Source of the DNA: Pseudomonadota bacterium
Lineage (GTDB): Bacteria; Desulfobacterota; Desulfobacteria; Desulfobacterales; Desulfosarcinaceae
DNA: 59,160 nucleotides
Direction of reading: 5' to 3'
Assembly: GCA_023435265.1 (NCBI GenBank)
Contig: JAEYRZ010000212.1
Coordinates: 1 to 59,160, forward strand
The translations under genes were made by a program, and so were the position numbers. Under the pieces are notes generated by a model. It worked only from the letters and a program-made list of their open reading frames with translations. It was not told the origin of the DNA and searched no databases. Shown here piece after piece: positions 1 to 9,110 of the stretch; the stretch's first letter is position 1, and every line of letters begins with the position of its first letter.

Positions 1-1
1 C

Positions 2-373
2 GACTGCGGCAAAGCGATCAATCGCACCTCGGTGGAAGGCCAGATGCAGGGCTCGGTTTCCATGGGGGTCGGCGAGACCATGCACGAAGAAGTCAAGTTC
101 GACGCCCAGGGGAATGTGGTCAACGCCGACCTGGCCGAATACAAGATGGTGACGGCGCTGGATATGCCGCCGGTGGAAGCCATCATCGTGGAGACCGATG
201 AACCCAACGGCCCGTTCGGAGCCAAGGAGGTGGGCGAAGGCGCCATCATGCCCACCATGCCGGCCATCCTGAATGCCGTTTACGATGCCACGGGCGTTCG
301 CTTCGACGAACTCCCCCTGACGCCGCAGCGGGTGTACGAGGCGCTGCAGCGCAAAAAGGAACACGAGCGCTGA
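2..373 (+). CDS. Molybdenum hydroxylase large subunit, C-terminal fragment (xanthine dehydrogenase / 4-hydroxybenzoyl-CoA reductase alpha type)
   Basis: The reading frame is open from the window edge, so the gene starts upstream. The visible 123 residues contain DCGKAINRTSVEGQMQGS and a later GPFGAKEVGEG motif, both typical of the C-terminal molybdopterin domain of the xanthine dehydrogenase family; the GAKEVGE glutamate is the expected base near the Mo site. Such subunits hydroxylate or reductively dehydroxylate aromatic and heterocyclic substrates with a small FeS subunit and a FAD subunit, which are not visible here. Next to a benzoyl-CoA cluster a 4-hydroxybenzoyl-CoA reductase-like role is attractive, but the fragment alone cannot fix the substrate. 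It ends in TGA, 27 bases before the adenylyltransferase gene. Confidence 0.85.
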   Translation, partial: DCGKAINRTSVEGQMQGSVSMGVGETMHEEVKFDAQGNVVNADLAEYKMVTALDMPPVEAIIVETDEPNGPFGAKEVGEGAIMPTMPAILNAVYDATGVRFDELPLTPQRVYEALQRKKEHER

Positions 374-400
374 TCCTGGATCGAGCGCCAGGAAGCCCAT

Positions 401-1153
401 ATGCCGCCGATTCTGACCGCAGAGGAGAAGGAGCGCTACAGTCGCCAGTTGATGATGCCGGAAATCGGCGAGCACGGGCAGATGCGCATCCGCCAGGCGC
501 AGGTATTCATCGCCGGACTGGGCGGCCTGGGCTCCATCACGGCATACTACCTGGCGTCCGCCGGCGTCGGCTGCCTGAAGGTAGCGGATCCGGATCGGGT
601 CGCGCTGCACAACCTGAACCGCCAGATCCTGCATTTCAGCAGCGATGTGGGCGCCTTGAAGACCGAATCGGCCCACTCCAAATTAAGCGCCTTGAACCCC
701 TTGTGCCGTATCGAGGCGCTCGCCGTAAGCATCGATGACGACTCGGTCGACACCCTGGTCCGCGGCTGCGACCTGATCGTCGACGGCACCGACAACCTCG
801 AGACCCGGCGGGTGCTGAACCGTGCAGCCTGGGCCCACGGCATTCCCTTTATCTTCGGGGCCGTCGGCGGTTTCGATGGCATGGCGGCCACGTTTATTCC
901 GGGCCGATCGGCCTGCCTGGAATGTATTTTCCCGACCGGAGACAATGCTCCGACCGGAGCGATCGGCGTACTCGGCCCGGCCGCAGGCCTGATCGCCTGC
1001 CTGCAGAGCATGGAAGCCTTGAAGATACTGACAGGCAACGACGCCGATCTTGCAGGTGGACTGACCCATTTTCAGGGACGCGGCATGCGGTTCAAACAAA
1101 CGGTGGTCCTTCCCGACCCGGACTGTCCCGTCTGTTCGCCAAACCGTTCATGA
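401..1153 (+). CDS. ThiF/MoeB/HesA-family adenylyltransferase (E1-like)
   Basis: This 250-residue protein would adenylate the C-terminal glycine of a small sulfur carrier before thiocarboxylation. An N-terminal RYSRQLMMPEIG segment is followed by the nucleotide-binding GLGGLGS (about residues 40-46), an acidic strand ADPDRV, the NLNRQ motif and DGTDN (about 128-132). Two zinc CxxC pairs are present: CLEC near residue 172 and CPVC at the end. Length and order fit the family. It is followed 34 bases later by a sulfur-carrier gene and preceded by a molybdenum hydroxylase, so a role in molybdopterin or tungstopterin dithiolene sulfur supply is likely; thiamine or another sulfur pathway cannot be excluded. 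Confidence 0.88.
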   Translation: MPPILTAEEKERYSRQLMMPEIGEHGQMRIRQAQVFIAGLGGLGSITAYYLASAGVGCLKVADPDRVALHNLNRQILHFSSDVGALKTESAHSKLSALNPLCRIEALAVSIDDDSVDTLVRGCDLIVDGTDNLETRRVLNRAAWAHGIPFIFGAVGGFDGMAATFIPGRSACLECIFPTGDNAPTGAIGVLGPAAGLIACLQSMEALKILTGNDADLAGGLTHFQGRGMRFKQTVVLPDPDCPVCSPNRS

Positions 1154-1187
1154 AGCGCATTGCCCCCGTTTATCGGCCTTTGAAAGC

Positions 1188-1406
1188 ATGCAGCCAGCGG
1201 AACACATCGACATCATCCTGAACGATGCGCCCGAACGGGTGCCCAGAGACAGCAGCCTGGAGACGCTCATCCGGCATTTCGGAGAAACCGATCCCCATCT
1301 GATCGTGGAGTTGAACGGCCGTTTTGTCTACCCGCGGGTATATGCCGACACCATTATCCGAAGCGGCGACCGCCTCGAGTTCATCAATCCGAATTTTGGC
1401 GGCTGA
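1188..1406 (+). CDS. ThiS/MoaD-like sulfur-carrier protein
   Basis: A 72-residue ubiquitin-fold protein ending in Phe-Gly-Gly, the C-terminal diglycine that the neighbouring E1-like enzyme would adenylate and load with sulfur. The segments LNDAPERV, IRHFG, VELNGRFV and GDRLEFINPNFGG follow the beta-grasp pattern of ThiS/MoaD proteins. It is probably co-transcribed with the adenylyltransferase upstream. Whether it serves pterin cofactor, thiamine or another thiolation pathway is not decidable from sequence alone. The next gene, an IclR regulator, lies on the opposite strand with only 83 bases between the two stops. Confidence 0.82.
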   Translation: MQPAEHIDIILNDAPERVPRDSSLETLIRHFGETDPHLIVELNGRFVYPRVYADTIIRSGDRLEFINPNFGG

Positions 1407-1489
1407 ACACCCATTGGTGCGGATAGCCCGTAATCCCACAGGGCACCACTATCCTTCCCACAGTTCTTCTCCAGAAGTGAAATCTTTTG

Positions 1490-2281
1490 TCAGCCGGCGT
1501 GGTCGTCCAGCCTGCTGCGCAGCATTTGCACTGCGCCGGTCAAGACCGCGATCGACTTTTCGGTCTTCTGCGGTATCATGCTGCTGGACATTCCCACCGC
1601 CCAGACGGCCATGGGCGGGCCGATCAAATTCTGCAGTGCCACGGCTACCGCACTGACACCGGCCAGGTACTCTTCCTGATCGACGGAGTATCCGACGGCA
1701 CGCACCTGTTCCAGCTCGGCCAGGTACCGGGCTTCATCCACAATGGAACGAGAGGTGTATCGGGGAAGACCTTTTTCGCGCATCAAGGAGATCACCTCCT
1801 GATCGCTTTTCGCGGCGTGCAACACTTTCCCTGCTGCACCGGCGAAAAGCGGCAGAATCGTTCCCGGGGAGGCGGAAATCCTGAAGGCATCCGTGGCTTC
1901 GGCGGCGGCCATGATCAGGATGTGTTTGCTGATCAGCGCCCCCAGAACGATCGTCTCCTGGACTTGATCCCGCAGCGCGTCGATGAGCGGCTGCACCGAC
2001 TTGGCGATTTTAATGTAGTTCCAGCCCGAAAAGGCCAGATCGACGATGGTCGCTCCCAGAAAGAGCTTGTGTCCGTCCGGTCCCTGGACCAGCGCGCCCT
2101 CCCGCAGCAGGGCATGAACCATTCCATGGGTCGTGCTTTTACTGTATCCCAGTCGAAGGGCAAGATCCGTGAGGCTCAGCGGTTCGCGCGACTCCGCCAC
2201 GGTCCGCAGGAGGTGAAATGTCTTCTGGATGGCCGGTGCTTTGTAGCCCGGGATCTTGTCTTTTGAAGATGTTTTTCGCAT
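1490..2281 (-). CDS. IclR-family transcriptional regulator
   Basis: The 263-residue protein has an N-terminal winged helix (AIQKTFHLLRTVAE, then LTDLALRLGYSKSTTHGMVHAL) and a C-terminal IclR effector domain from about residue 90. That domain includes GLPRYTSRSIVDEARYLAELEQVRAVGYSV (shown in part), the usual late signature. IclR regulators commonly control aromatic-acid catabolism, repressing or activating adjacent genes. The nearest catabolic genes are the benzoyl-CoA cluster about 3 kb away on the same strand, so control of that cluster or of the plus-strand hydroxylase operon is an inference. A perfect 12-base palindrome at 2309-2320 just upstream of the start may be its own operator. Confidence 0.9.
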   Translation of the reverse strand: MRKTSSKDKIPGYKAPAIQKTFHLLRTVAESREPLSLTDLALRLGYSKSTTHGMVHALLREGALVQGPDGHKLFLGATIVDLAFSGWNYIKIAKSVQPLIDALRDQVQETIVLGALISKHILIMAAAEATDAFRISASPGTILPLFAGAAGKVLHAAKSDQEVISLMREKGLPRYTSRSIVDEARYLAELEQVRAVGYSVDQEEYLAGVSAVAVALQNLIGPPMAVWAVGMSSSMIPQKTEKSIAVLTGAVQMLRSRLDDHAG

Positions 2282-3070
2282 ATTGTCCGTTCGGGTCAGG
2301 ATTGCCTATTCGCATGCGAAACCGCTGCTCACGGTTCATCTGCGTGGGGTCAACCGCCGGGCGACTCTATTGCCGCCCGGCCGGTGGGTTGCTGCCGGGA
2401 CGGTTCAGTCACCGGACACTGCGGATCGAGACCCCTGATCCGGCCGGAACTTGCGCCGGTGAGCCCTCAGCAGTGCCGTGTCATTTGTGGTCGAGCCGCT
2501 GGGACGGTGCTGATTCGGGCGTTGGATTTACCAGAATGAATTGTTTTCCCGACGGCTCAACCATCCCGGCGCTGCCTGCTTGGATGTTCAACATGATAAC
2601 TGTGGATATTGCAAGTAAAACGTGCAAGTATCGATACTATCCAGTTGCGATACGGGGGTTTCAGTATGCTGAATATTGTCTTGTTGTTTTCTACCAGGGT
2701 AGCCACGACCTCAAAGCGACTGGAGCAGGGTCTGGTTGACGATTTCCGTTGAGCCCGGAACGGGCATAGGCAGCAATAGCAGGCCAGCCTCCTCAAAGGC
2801 GCATAAGTGGTTTGGTTGCGAAGTAATTGTTGCATCACCTGTTTTTTCAAATTTAAAGATGTAGCTGGCCATTCTGACGCTGGCGGCCGATCGATTGAAG
2901 CAGTTTGGTACCTTCTGCGAAAAGACGGCGGCGGCCTTCTTCGATGCAATCATGAATACCGCGTTACAGTGTGTTGGCTTGTCAAAGAACAAATTGGCGA
3001 TCGCTTAAACCGATCCCGAAAGTTGAGATATAAGTGAAACAGCTGTCAGCTGGGGGAGAAAGAGAGAAGC
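2282..3070. other. Gene-poor interval with palindromes
   Basis: About 790 bases separate the IclR start from the lipoprotein start, and the two genes are transcribed divergently. The stretch 2580-3060 is clearly more AT-rich than its surroundings. Open frames exist on both strands (up to about 170 codons), but their predicted proteins lack family resemblance and mix frames, so none is called. Visible structure: the perfect palindrome AGTATCGATACT at 2627-2638 and the short hairpin TTCAG-TATG-CTGAA around 2669. The interval probably holds promoters for both flanking genes; a decayed gene is also possible. Confidence 0.5.
2309..2320. promoter_or_regulatory. Perfect palindrome upstream of the IclR gene, candidate operator
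   Basis: TTCGCATGCGAA is a 12-base perfect palindrome about 28 bases before the IclR start codon. Its position suits autoregulation, but no second copy was identified, so operator function is inferred from symmetry and location only. Confidence 0.4.
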
Positions 3071-4201
3071 ATGAAGGCGGTGAGGTTTTCAGCGGTTGTC
3101 GTGTTTTGGCTCGCATTGGTCTTGGGCTGCGGCGGAAGTGGCGGTGGAAGCAACGATGACGGCGGGAGTGGCGGTATCACCGACAGTACGGCCGTCGCCC
3201 CCTTTAATGATGGCTGGCCGGAGGCAGGCAACCCGGACGGCCGATATGCGGTGCCGATCGAGGCCGGACTGGCGGACAGTTCGCAGCCCGACACGGTGGT
3301 AGGCAGCGGCACGCCCGAGAGCTGCACGGGTGAGGCGTTCCGCCAGGCCGTGGCCCGCGGGGGTGTGATCACCTTCAATTGCGGTGAGGATCCGGTCATC
3401 ATCACCATAGGCGAAACCGCCAAGGTTTTCAATGACACGCAGCTCCCCGAGATCGTCATCGACGGCGGCGGCAAGGTGACCCTGAGCGGCGGCGGCGAGG
3501 TCCGGATTCTCTATATGAACACCTGCGATCCGGATCAGGTCTGGACCACCTCGCATTGCCAGAACCAGGATCTTCCGCATCTCACCGTGCAAAACCTCAC
3601 CTTCATCGACGGCAATGCGACTGGCGAAATTATGGACGGCGGCGGCGGCGCGATCTTCGTGCGCGGCGGCCGCTTCAAAATCTACAATTGCCGCTTCTTC
3701 AACAATGCCTGCGACCCCAGCGGGCCGGATGTTGGCGGTGCGGCCGTGCGCGTGCTGAGCCAATACGAGAATCAGCCGGTTTACGTCGTGCACAGTACCT
3801 TCGGGGGCCGCGAGGATCTCGGCAACATCGGCTCCAACGGCGGGGCGCTCAGCAGTATCGGCGTTTCATTCACCGTGATCAACTCGCTGATGAGTCACAA
3901 CCGGGCAATCGGCAACGGGGCCAACCCGGCGCAACCCGGCACCCCCGGAGGCGGCAGCGGGGGCGCGATCTACAATGACGGAAATGCATTTACTTTAAAC
4001 GTATTCGGCAGCCGGCTGACCGCCAACACGGCCAACGAGGGCGGGGGCGCCATCTTCTTCGTCAGCAACGACCGGACCGGCACGTTGACCATCGACAACT
4101 CGTACCTCAAAGGCAATCCCAGTCTGGGTTTCGAAACCGTGCCGGGCATCTTTGTTTTAGCCGGAGACATAAACTATATCGATTCGACCATTGAAGAGTG
4201 A
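3071..4201 (+). CDS. Secreted lipoprotein with parallel beta-helix (right-handed) repeats
   Basis: The 376-residue protein starts with a lipoprotein signal peptide: MKAVRFS, a hydrophobic stretch, then the lipobox LVLGC with the acylated Cys near residue 20. A Gly/Ser/Asp-rich linker (GGSGGGSNDDGGSGG) follows. The rest shows repeated short beta-strand turns such as IVIDGGGKVTLSGGG, NLTFIDGNA, GGAIFVRGGRFKIYNCRFFNN, GGALSSIG and GGAIYNDGN, the pattern of pectate-lyase-like or polymorphic-outer-membrane-type beta-helices. It is likely surface-exposed or periplasmic. No catalytic residues are recognised. Isolated on the plus strand; an unconvincing RBS-like GAGAGAAG lies just before the ATG. Confidence 0.8.
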   Translation: MKAVRFSAVVVFWLALVLGCGGSGGGSNDDGGSGGITDSTAVAPFNDGWPEAGNPDGRYAVPIEAGLADSSQPDTVVGSGTPESCTGEAFRQAVARGGVITFNCGEDPVIITIGETAKVFNDTQLPEIVIDGGGKVTLSGGGEVRILYMNTCDPDQVWTTSHCQNQDLPHLTVQNLTFIDGNATGEIMDGGGGAIFVRGGRFKIYNCRFFNNACDPSGPDVGGAAVRVLSQYENQPVYVVHSTFGGREDLGNIGSNGGALSSIGVSFTVINSLMSHNRAIGNGANPAQPGTPGGGSGGAIYNDGNAFTLNVFGSRLTANTANEGGGAIFFVSNDRTGTLTIDNSYLKGNPSLGFETVPGIFVLAGDINYIDSTIEE

Positions 4202-4212
4202 CAACTCGATTA

Positions 4213-4899
4213 GGTTCATCGATCCCTTTACGATAAGGCCGGCATCCGTCCCGAAGACATCCGCAGTCATGCGGATATCCGCCATGTGCCCAAGGTCGAG
4301 AAATCGATGATGCGCGATGTACAGCGCAAAGATTCGTTTCCATACGGCGACGCCTTGTGCGTCCCGTGGAAGAAGTCTACACCTTCCGGCAGACGAGCGG
4401 CACCACCGGCCAGGCAGTCTACCAGGCGGACACCTGGCAGGACTGGGAGTGGTGGTCCGAATGCTGGTCGTTCATCCTGTGGGCCCAGGGGTACCGGCCG
4501 GCGGACCGGGTCTTCATTCCTTTCGGCTACAATGTATTCGTGGCGTTCTGGGCCGGCCATTATGCCGCGGAAAAAATCGGCTGCGAGGTGGTCCCCGGCG
4601 GCGTCCTGGACACTCAAGCGCGGATCCTCAAAATCCGCGAGCTGCAGGCGACGGCGATGATGGCCACGCCGACCTATGTTCTGGGCATGGCCGAAACAGC
4701 CAGGAGCAAGATGAATATCGACCCGGCCGAGTTGGGCATCCGCCGGATCACCTGCGCGGGAGAGCCCGGGGTGTGCATCCCGGGTACCAAGGATCGCATG
4801 CAGAAGGCATGGAACGCCATGGTGTACGATCATGCCGGGGCCACCGAGATCGGTGCCTGGTCCTACGAGTGCGCCTATCAACCCGGCGGACTGCAGTAA
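4213..4899 (+). pseudogene. Broken phenylacetate-CoA ligase-like gene (AMP-forming), fragment
   Basis: Two overlapping frames together encode the middle of a PaaK-type adenylate-forming ligase. The first (4216 to about 4355) reads LYDKAGIRPEDIRSHADI and FPYGDALCVP. The second (from about 4356) continues VEEVYTFRQTSGTTGQ, the phosphate-binding loop, through ATPTYVLGMAE and AGEPG to a TAA after GATEIGAWSYECAYQPGGLQ. A single-base shift near 4352 separates the frames. The fragment covers roughly residues 45-260 of a usual 430 or so, so the start and the whole C-terminal domain are missing. It is non-functional as it stands. It may be a relic of an aromatic-acid activating gene once part of this locus. 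Confidence 0.85.
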
Positions 4900-4988
4900 A
4901 GACCCAAAATCTTTTCAGGATCGGAGCTGTTGACTTGCCGGGGTCTCTTCATCTCTCCTCGGCCGTCGCCGAATCGTTATAAATTGCC

Positions 4989-5825
4989 TCAAGCCCCTTT
5001 TGCGGCCAGAACAACGCCCCTGTTTTCTTCAGGCGGCGGAGCCGGCACGGGCTCACCAGTAATTCGGGTCACCGCGCCGAAGCGCTCCGGGCATGCTTCG
5101 AAGCAGGTGCCGCATTTGATGCATTTCTGCTGGTCGATGACGTGGATCCGCTGCTTGCCGCCGTCGATGGCCTCGACCGGGCACTTGCGAGCACAGATCA
5201 TGCAGGCCTGGCATTTTTGCGGATCGATGTAATAGGATACGGTTTCGCTGAAAAGCTTTTCGATTTCTTCCGGGGTGTACAAGGCCTCCAGCTTCGCCGG
5301 GTCGCCGATGCGTTGCGCAAGCTTGTCCCGCTGGGTGATCTTGATGTAGGGAACGAGTTTTATTGCTTCTTCGATCCGAGGCCCAATTTCTTCGGGCGCT
5401 GCTTCGCCGCCGCTGCCGACCGGCCCGAGTTCCTTTATCTGACGGCTGAACTCGTTCATCACTTCGGTAAACAGGCCGCCGTCGGCCGAAGACATGAAGG
5501 CGATCCGCAGCCGCTCCGGATTGAGCCCGGCCCGCGCCATGATCTTTTTGCAGAGATGCGCCATATTCAGGGCATGGTAGTTCCCGTGGGTGATGTAATT
5601 GCATTCGTTGAGGCGGCAGGCGCCGATGAACACGCCGTCCATCCCTGCGGCAAAGGCCTTGAGAGCGAACGCAAGATCGATCCTTCCGGAACACATGACC
5701 CGGATCAGCCTGATTTCCGTTGCATATTGTTGTCTGGAAACTCCAGCCATGTCCGCAGCGCCGTACGCTCACCAGTGGCAGACAAAGCCCAGCAACTTCG
5801 GCGTAAACGTAAAATTTGCTCCCAT
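4989..5825 (-). CDS. bamF: Selenocysteine-containing MvhD-like/ferredoxin protein (BamF-like), UGA at codon 19
   Basis: Reading from ATG at 5825, which follows AAGGTGAG, gives GFVCHW-UGA-AYGAADMAGVSR and then an uninterrupted MvhD domain. In MvhD/FlpD proteins this position is the last Cys of a CCNWCSYAG-type cluster motif, so UGA (5769-5771) most likely encodes Sec19. A 5-bp hairpin with a GUU loop lies 22 nt downstream, as in bacterial SECIS elements. The MvhD part (to about 150) carries RVMCSGRID and GACRLNECNY. The C-terminus has two ferredoxin motifs, CQACMICARKCP and CIKCGTCFEACP. In Geobacter the MvhD homologue BamF is part of the class II benzoyl-CoA reductase electron-transfer machinery; that assignment here rests on context. 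A conventional start at 5750 would lose the Sec cluster ligand. Confidence 0.9.
5734..5771 (-). promoter_or_regulatory. Candidate bacterial SECIS for the MvhD-like selenoprotein
   Basis: The element comprises the in-frame UGA (5769-5771) and a hairpin CTGGA-GTT-TCCAG at 5734-5746. The loop begins 27 nt after the UGA and starts with G, in agreement with the usual bacterial SECIS spacing (about 16-37 nt) and the G requirement in the first loop positions. Confidence 0.75.
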
Positions 5826-5927
5826 TGATCTCACCTTATCGGGATCGCCACAGAGCACACGCAAGCCGGTCTTCGACCCACGTTGCGCTCGGTGTATTGA
5901 AAATTTTCATCACTGCCCATCTCAATC

Positions 5928-8900
5928 TCAAGCAAGCGCCGCATCGATCTGACTCAGCAGCAATTCGTCCGAGAAGTGCTTGAGCGAAATCGCATGCGTC
6001 GGGCAAACGGCATTGCACAGGCCGTCGCCCTTGCAGAGGACCGGATTGACCACGGCCTTCACCCCCTGGCGCGTTTTGCGCATTTCAATGGCGCCGTAAG
6101 TGCAGACGGAAATGCAGGCCCCGCAGGCCATGCATTTCTTATCGGTCACTTCGCAGACCGCGCCCGAGACCTTGACGCTGTCGTGCGCCAGGAGCGCTAT
6201 CGCGCGGCCCGCCGCGCCCTGCGCCTGGGACACCGCTTCGCCGATGTGCTTGGGATAGTGGGCCATGCCGCAAAGATAAACGCCATCGGTGGCGAACTCG
6301 ACCGGTCGCAGCTTGACATGCGCTTCCTGGAAGAAAAGATCCGGCCCCAGGGCGACCTTGAACATTTGGGCGATTTCCCGGTTCGTGGCCGGTGGGACCA
6401 CGCCGGCGGACAAAACCAGCAGATCGGCGTCGATCGCCAGCGGCATACCGAGAATCGGATCGTTCGCCGAAACCACGACCACCGCGCGCCCTTCTATCTC
6501 GGCCGCCTCTACCGTGGGTTTATCTTCCGGATTATAGCGGATGAAGCGCACCTCTTTTGCGGATGCCTCGCGGTAGTAATCCTCCATGGCGCCATAGGTT
6601 CGCATATCCCGGAAGAGGATGTATATCTCCACTTCCGGGTTGAGGTCCTTCATTTTGAGCGCGTTCTTGACCGCATGGCTGCAGCACACGCGGGCGCAGT
6701 ACTCGCGCTCCGTCTGCCGGCAGCCCACGCACTGGATCATGGCGATGCGCCGGGCTTCGCTCAGCGCCGGATCTTTGGCGGCGATTCGCTGCTCCAATTC
6801 AAGCTGCGTGACGACCCGTTCGTTCTGCCCGTACAGGTACTCGGCCGGCTTGTATTCATCCGCGCCCACGGCGATCACCGTGGCGCCGTGCTGGATCTCG
6901 CTCTCCCCTCTTTCCGAAGAAACGCGGGTCACGAAATTTCCGACATATCCGCCCGCCTCCGTAATAACGGCTTCGGTCAGCACGTGAATCAAGGGGTTGC
7001 GGTATACTTCGCGCACCAGATCGCCCAGGAACTGCTGGACCTCCATTCCGTCCAGCGTGTAATGCAGCCTCCTGGCCATGCCGCCCAGTTCGGCCTCCTT
7101 TTCGACCAGGTAAACCTCGTGGCCTTGCTGGGCCAGTGAACGGGCGCAGGTCATCCCGGCGATGCCGCCGCCCACCACCAGGGCCGTTTTGTTCACGGGC
7201 AGTTCGATTTCCAGGAGCGGCGCCAGGTTCCGGGCACGGGCCACCGACATGCGGATGATGTCCTTGGCCTTGCGGGTGGCGGCTTCGCTTTCCTTTGAGT
7301 GCACCCACGAATTGTGCTCCCGGATATTGGCCATATCGAAGTAATACGGGTTCAGCCCGCCCTGGCGCACCGTGTCCCAGAACAAAGGCTCCAGGGTCCT
7401 GGGCGAACATGCCGCCACCACCACGCGGTTCAGGCCTTTTTCTGTGATCATGTCCGTTATCTGCTGGGCCGAATTGGTGGCGCAGGAGAAGAGCTGCTCC
7501 TGGGCATGCACGACATCGGGAAGGGTCAGGGCATAATCCACGCAGGCCGGCACATCGACCACCCGGCCGATATTCGCGCCGCAGTGGCACACGAATACAC
7601 CGACCCGGGGCGCTTCGCCGGCGACATCGCGCTCCGGCGGGAATATTCTTTCGCGGGAAAGTTTGTTTCGCCGATAGTCGAGCAGTTCTCCGCATTTCGA
7701 GCCTGCGGCGCTGGCGCCGTAAACCGATTCGGGGATATCGATCGGTCCCTGAAAAGCGCCGCTGACGAAAATACCGGGCCGCGAGGTGGCCGCGGCATTG
7801 AACGCCGCAGACCTGCTGAACCCATGTCCATCCAGTTCGATCCCGAATGTGGCGGCCAGATCGGCATACCCGGCGGGCGGATTCAAACCGATCGACAAAA
7901 CCACCATATCGAATTCTTCTTCCTTGACGCCCTCTTCCTCCGTGGCATACCGGACGATGACATTGTGACCTTCCGCCGTCTCCCCGGCGATGGCGGCGTA
8001 GCTGCGGATGAACCGCACGCCGGGCATTTCGGCCGCTTTGTGGAAATAGCGCTCGAAACCTTTGCCGTGCGAGCGGATGTCGTTGTGGAACACCGTCAGC
8101 TCCGCGCCCGGGTCGTGATCCTTGGTCAGCAGGACCTGCTTCTGGGTGTAGGTGCAGCACACCGAGGAACAGTAGCTGTTGCTGCCCGGGGTCACGCGGC
8201 GCGAACCGACGCACTGAATCCAGGCGACTCTGTGCGGATGGCGCTTGTCCGATGTGCGCAGGATTTCGCCCTCGTAGGGTCCGGTGGCGCACAGCAGCCG
8301 TTCGTAATCCAGGCTGGTGACCACGTTGGGAAGCGTTCCGTAGCCGTATTCACCGGTTACAGCGGGATCGTAGGGTGCAAGCCCGACCGACAGGATGACG
8401 GCGCCCACTTTGACCCTGATTTTTTCCGGCTTCTGCTGCAGGTCGATCGCCTTGTTCTTGCAGACCCCTTCGCAGATGCGGCACTTTTTTTCTTTAAGGT
8501 AAAGGCAGCTTTCATCGATATAGGCCACCAGCGGTATGGCCTGGGCGTAATAGATGTGGACCGCCTTGTTCTGGGAGATCTCCTGGTTGAAGGGATCCGG
8601 GTACTGAACCGGGCAGTAATCGACGCACGTGGTGCAGCCCGTGCATTTGTCTTCGATGATATAGCGCGGTTTGCGGGTCAGGGTGATGTCGAAATCGCCG
8701 GCCTTTCCCTCTACCGTTTCGACTTGGGTATACGTCAGTACTTCGATGTTTGAATGCCGGCCGACCTCGACCAGTTTAGGTGAAAGAATTCACATCGAAC
8801 AGTCGTTGGTCGGGAAGGTCTTGTCGAGCTGTGCCATGTGCCCGCCGATGGCCGGCGACTTTTCGACCAGATAAACTTTGTAGCCGGCGTTGGCCAGGTC

Positions 8901-9014
8901 GAGCGAGGCCTGAATGCCGCTGATGCCGCCGCCCACCACCATCACGTCACCGAAATCGGCATCGGCGAAACCCCTGCAAAGTTGTCGGATGTATTCTTCT
9001 TGCACGGTGATCAT
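5928..9014 (-). CDS. bamE: Double-module HdrA-like flavoprotein with selenocysteine (BamE-like), UGA at codon 75
   Basis: The start at 9014 gives an FAD-binding VVGGGISGIQASLDLANAG and TFPTNDCSM-UGA-ILSPKLVEVGRH. HdrA proteins have CSMC or CSM-Sec at this site, so UGA (8790-8792) is read as Sec75. The frame then stays open for a total of 1028 residues. Further features are CTGCTTCVDYCP (FeS), KKCRICEGVC, a second FAD module (VVGGGIAGMTCARSLAQQG, from about residue 460) and two C-terminal ferredoxin motifs, CMACGACISVC and CKGDGLCNAVCP. It thus resembles two HdrA units in tandem. HdrA flavins bifurcate electrons in heterodisulfide reductases; BamE is the HdrA-like member of class II benzoyl-CoA reductase loci. 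The gene lies 102 bases before the bamF-like gene and would be split in two by standard calling. Confidence 0.92.
8757..8792 (-). promoter_or_regulatory. Candidate bacterial SECIS for the HdrA-like selenoprotein
   Basis: After UGA (8790-8792), nucleotides 16-33 form CTGGTCG-AGGT-CGGCCGG, a 7-bp stem (with two G-U pairs) and a 4-nt loop with G at its second position. The loop begins 23 nt after the UGA, within the spacing expected for bacterial SECIS hairpins. Confidence 0.75.
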
Positions 9015-9110
9015 CCTCTTCGATCCGCCGGCCGGCAGACGGCATCACTTCGTCCGACTGCCGGGCCGCGGGTTAATCGTACGGTCCTTGTCCGGACCGG
9101 CGTAAAACGA

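Noticed and set aside
2557..2992. Minus-strand ORFs of 93-130 codons in the IclR-lipoprotein gap
   Set aside because: No domain, no ribosome site, two overlapping frames of equal quality.
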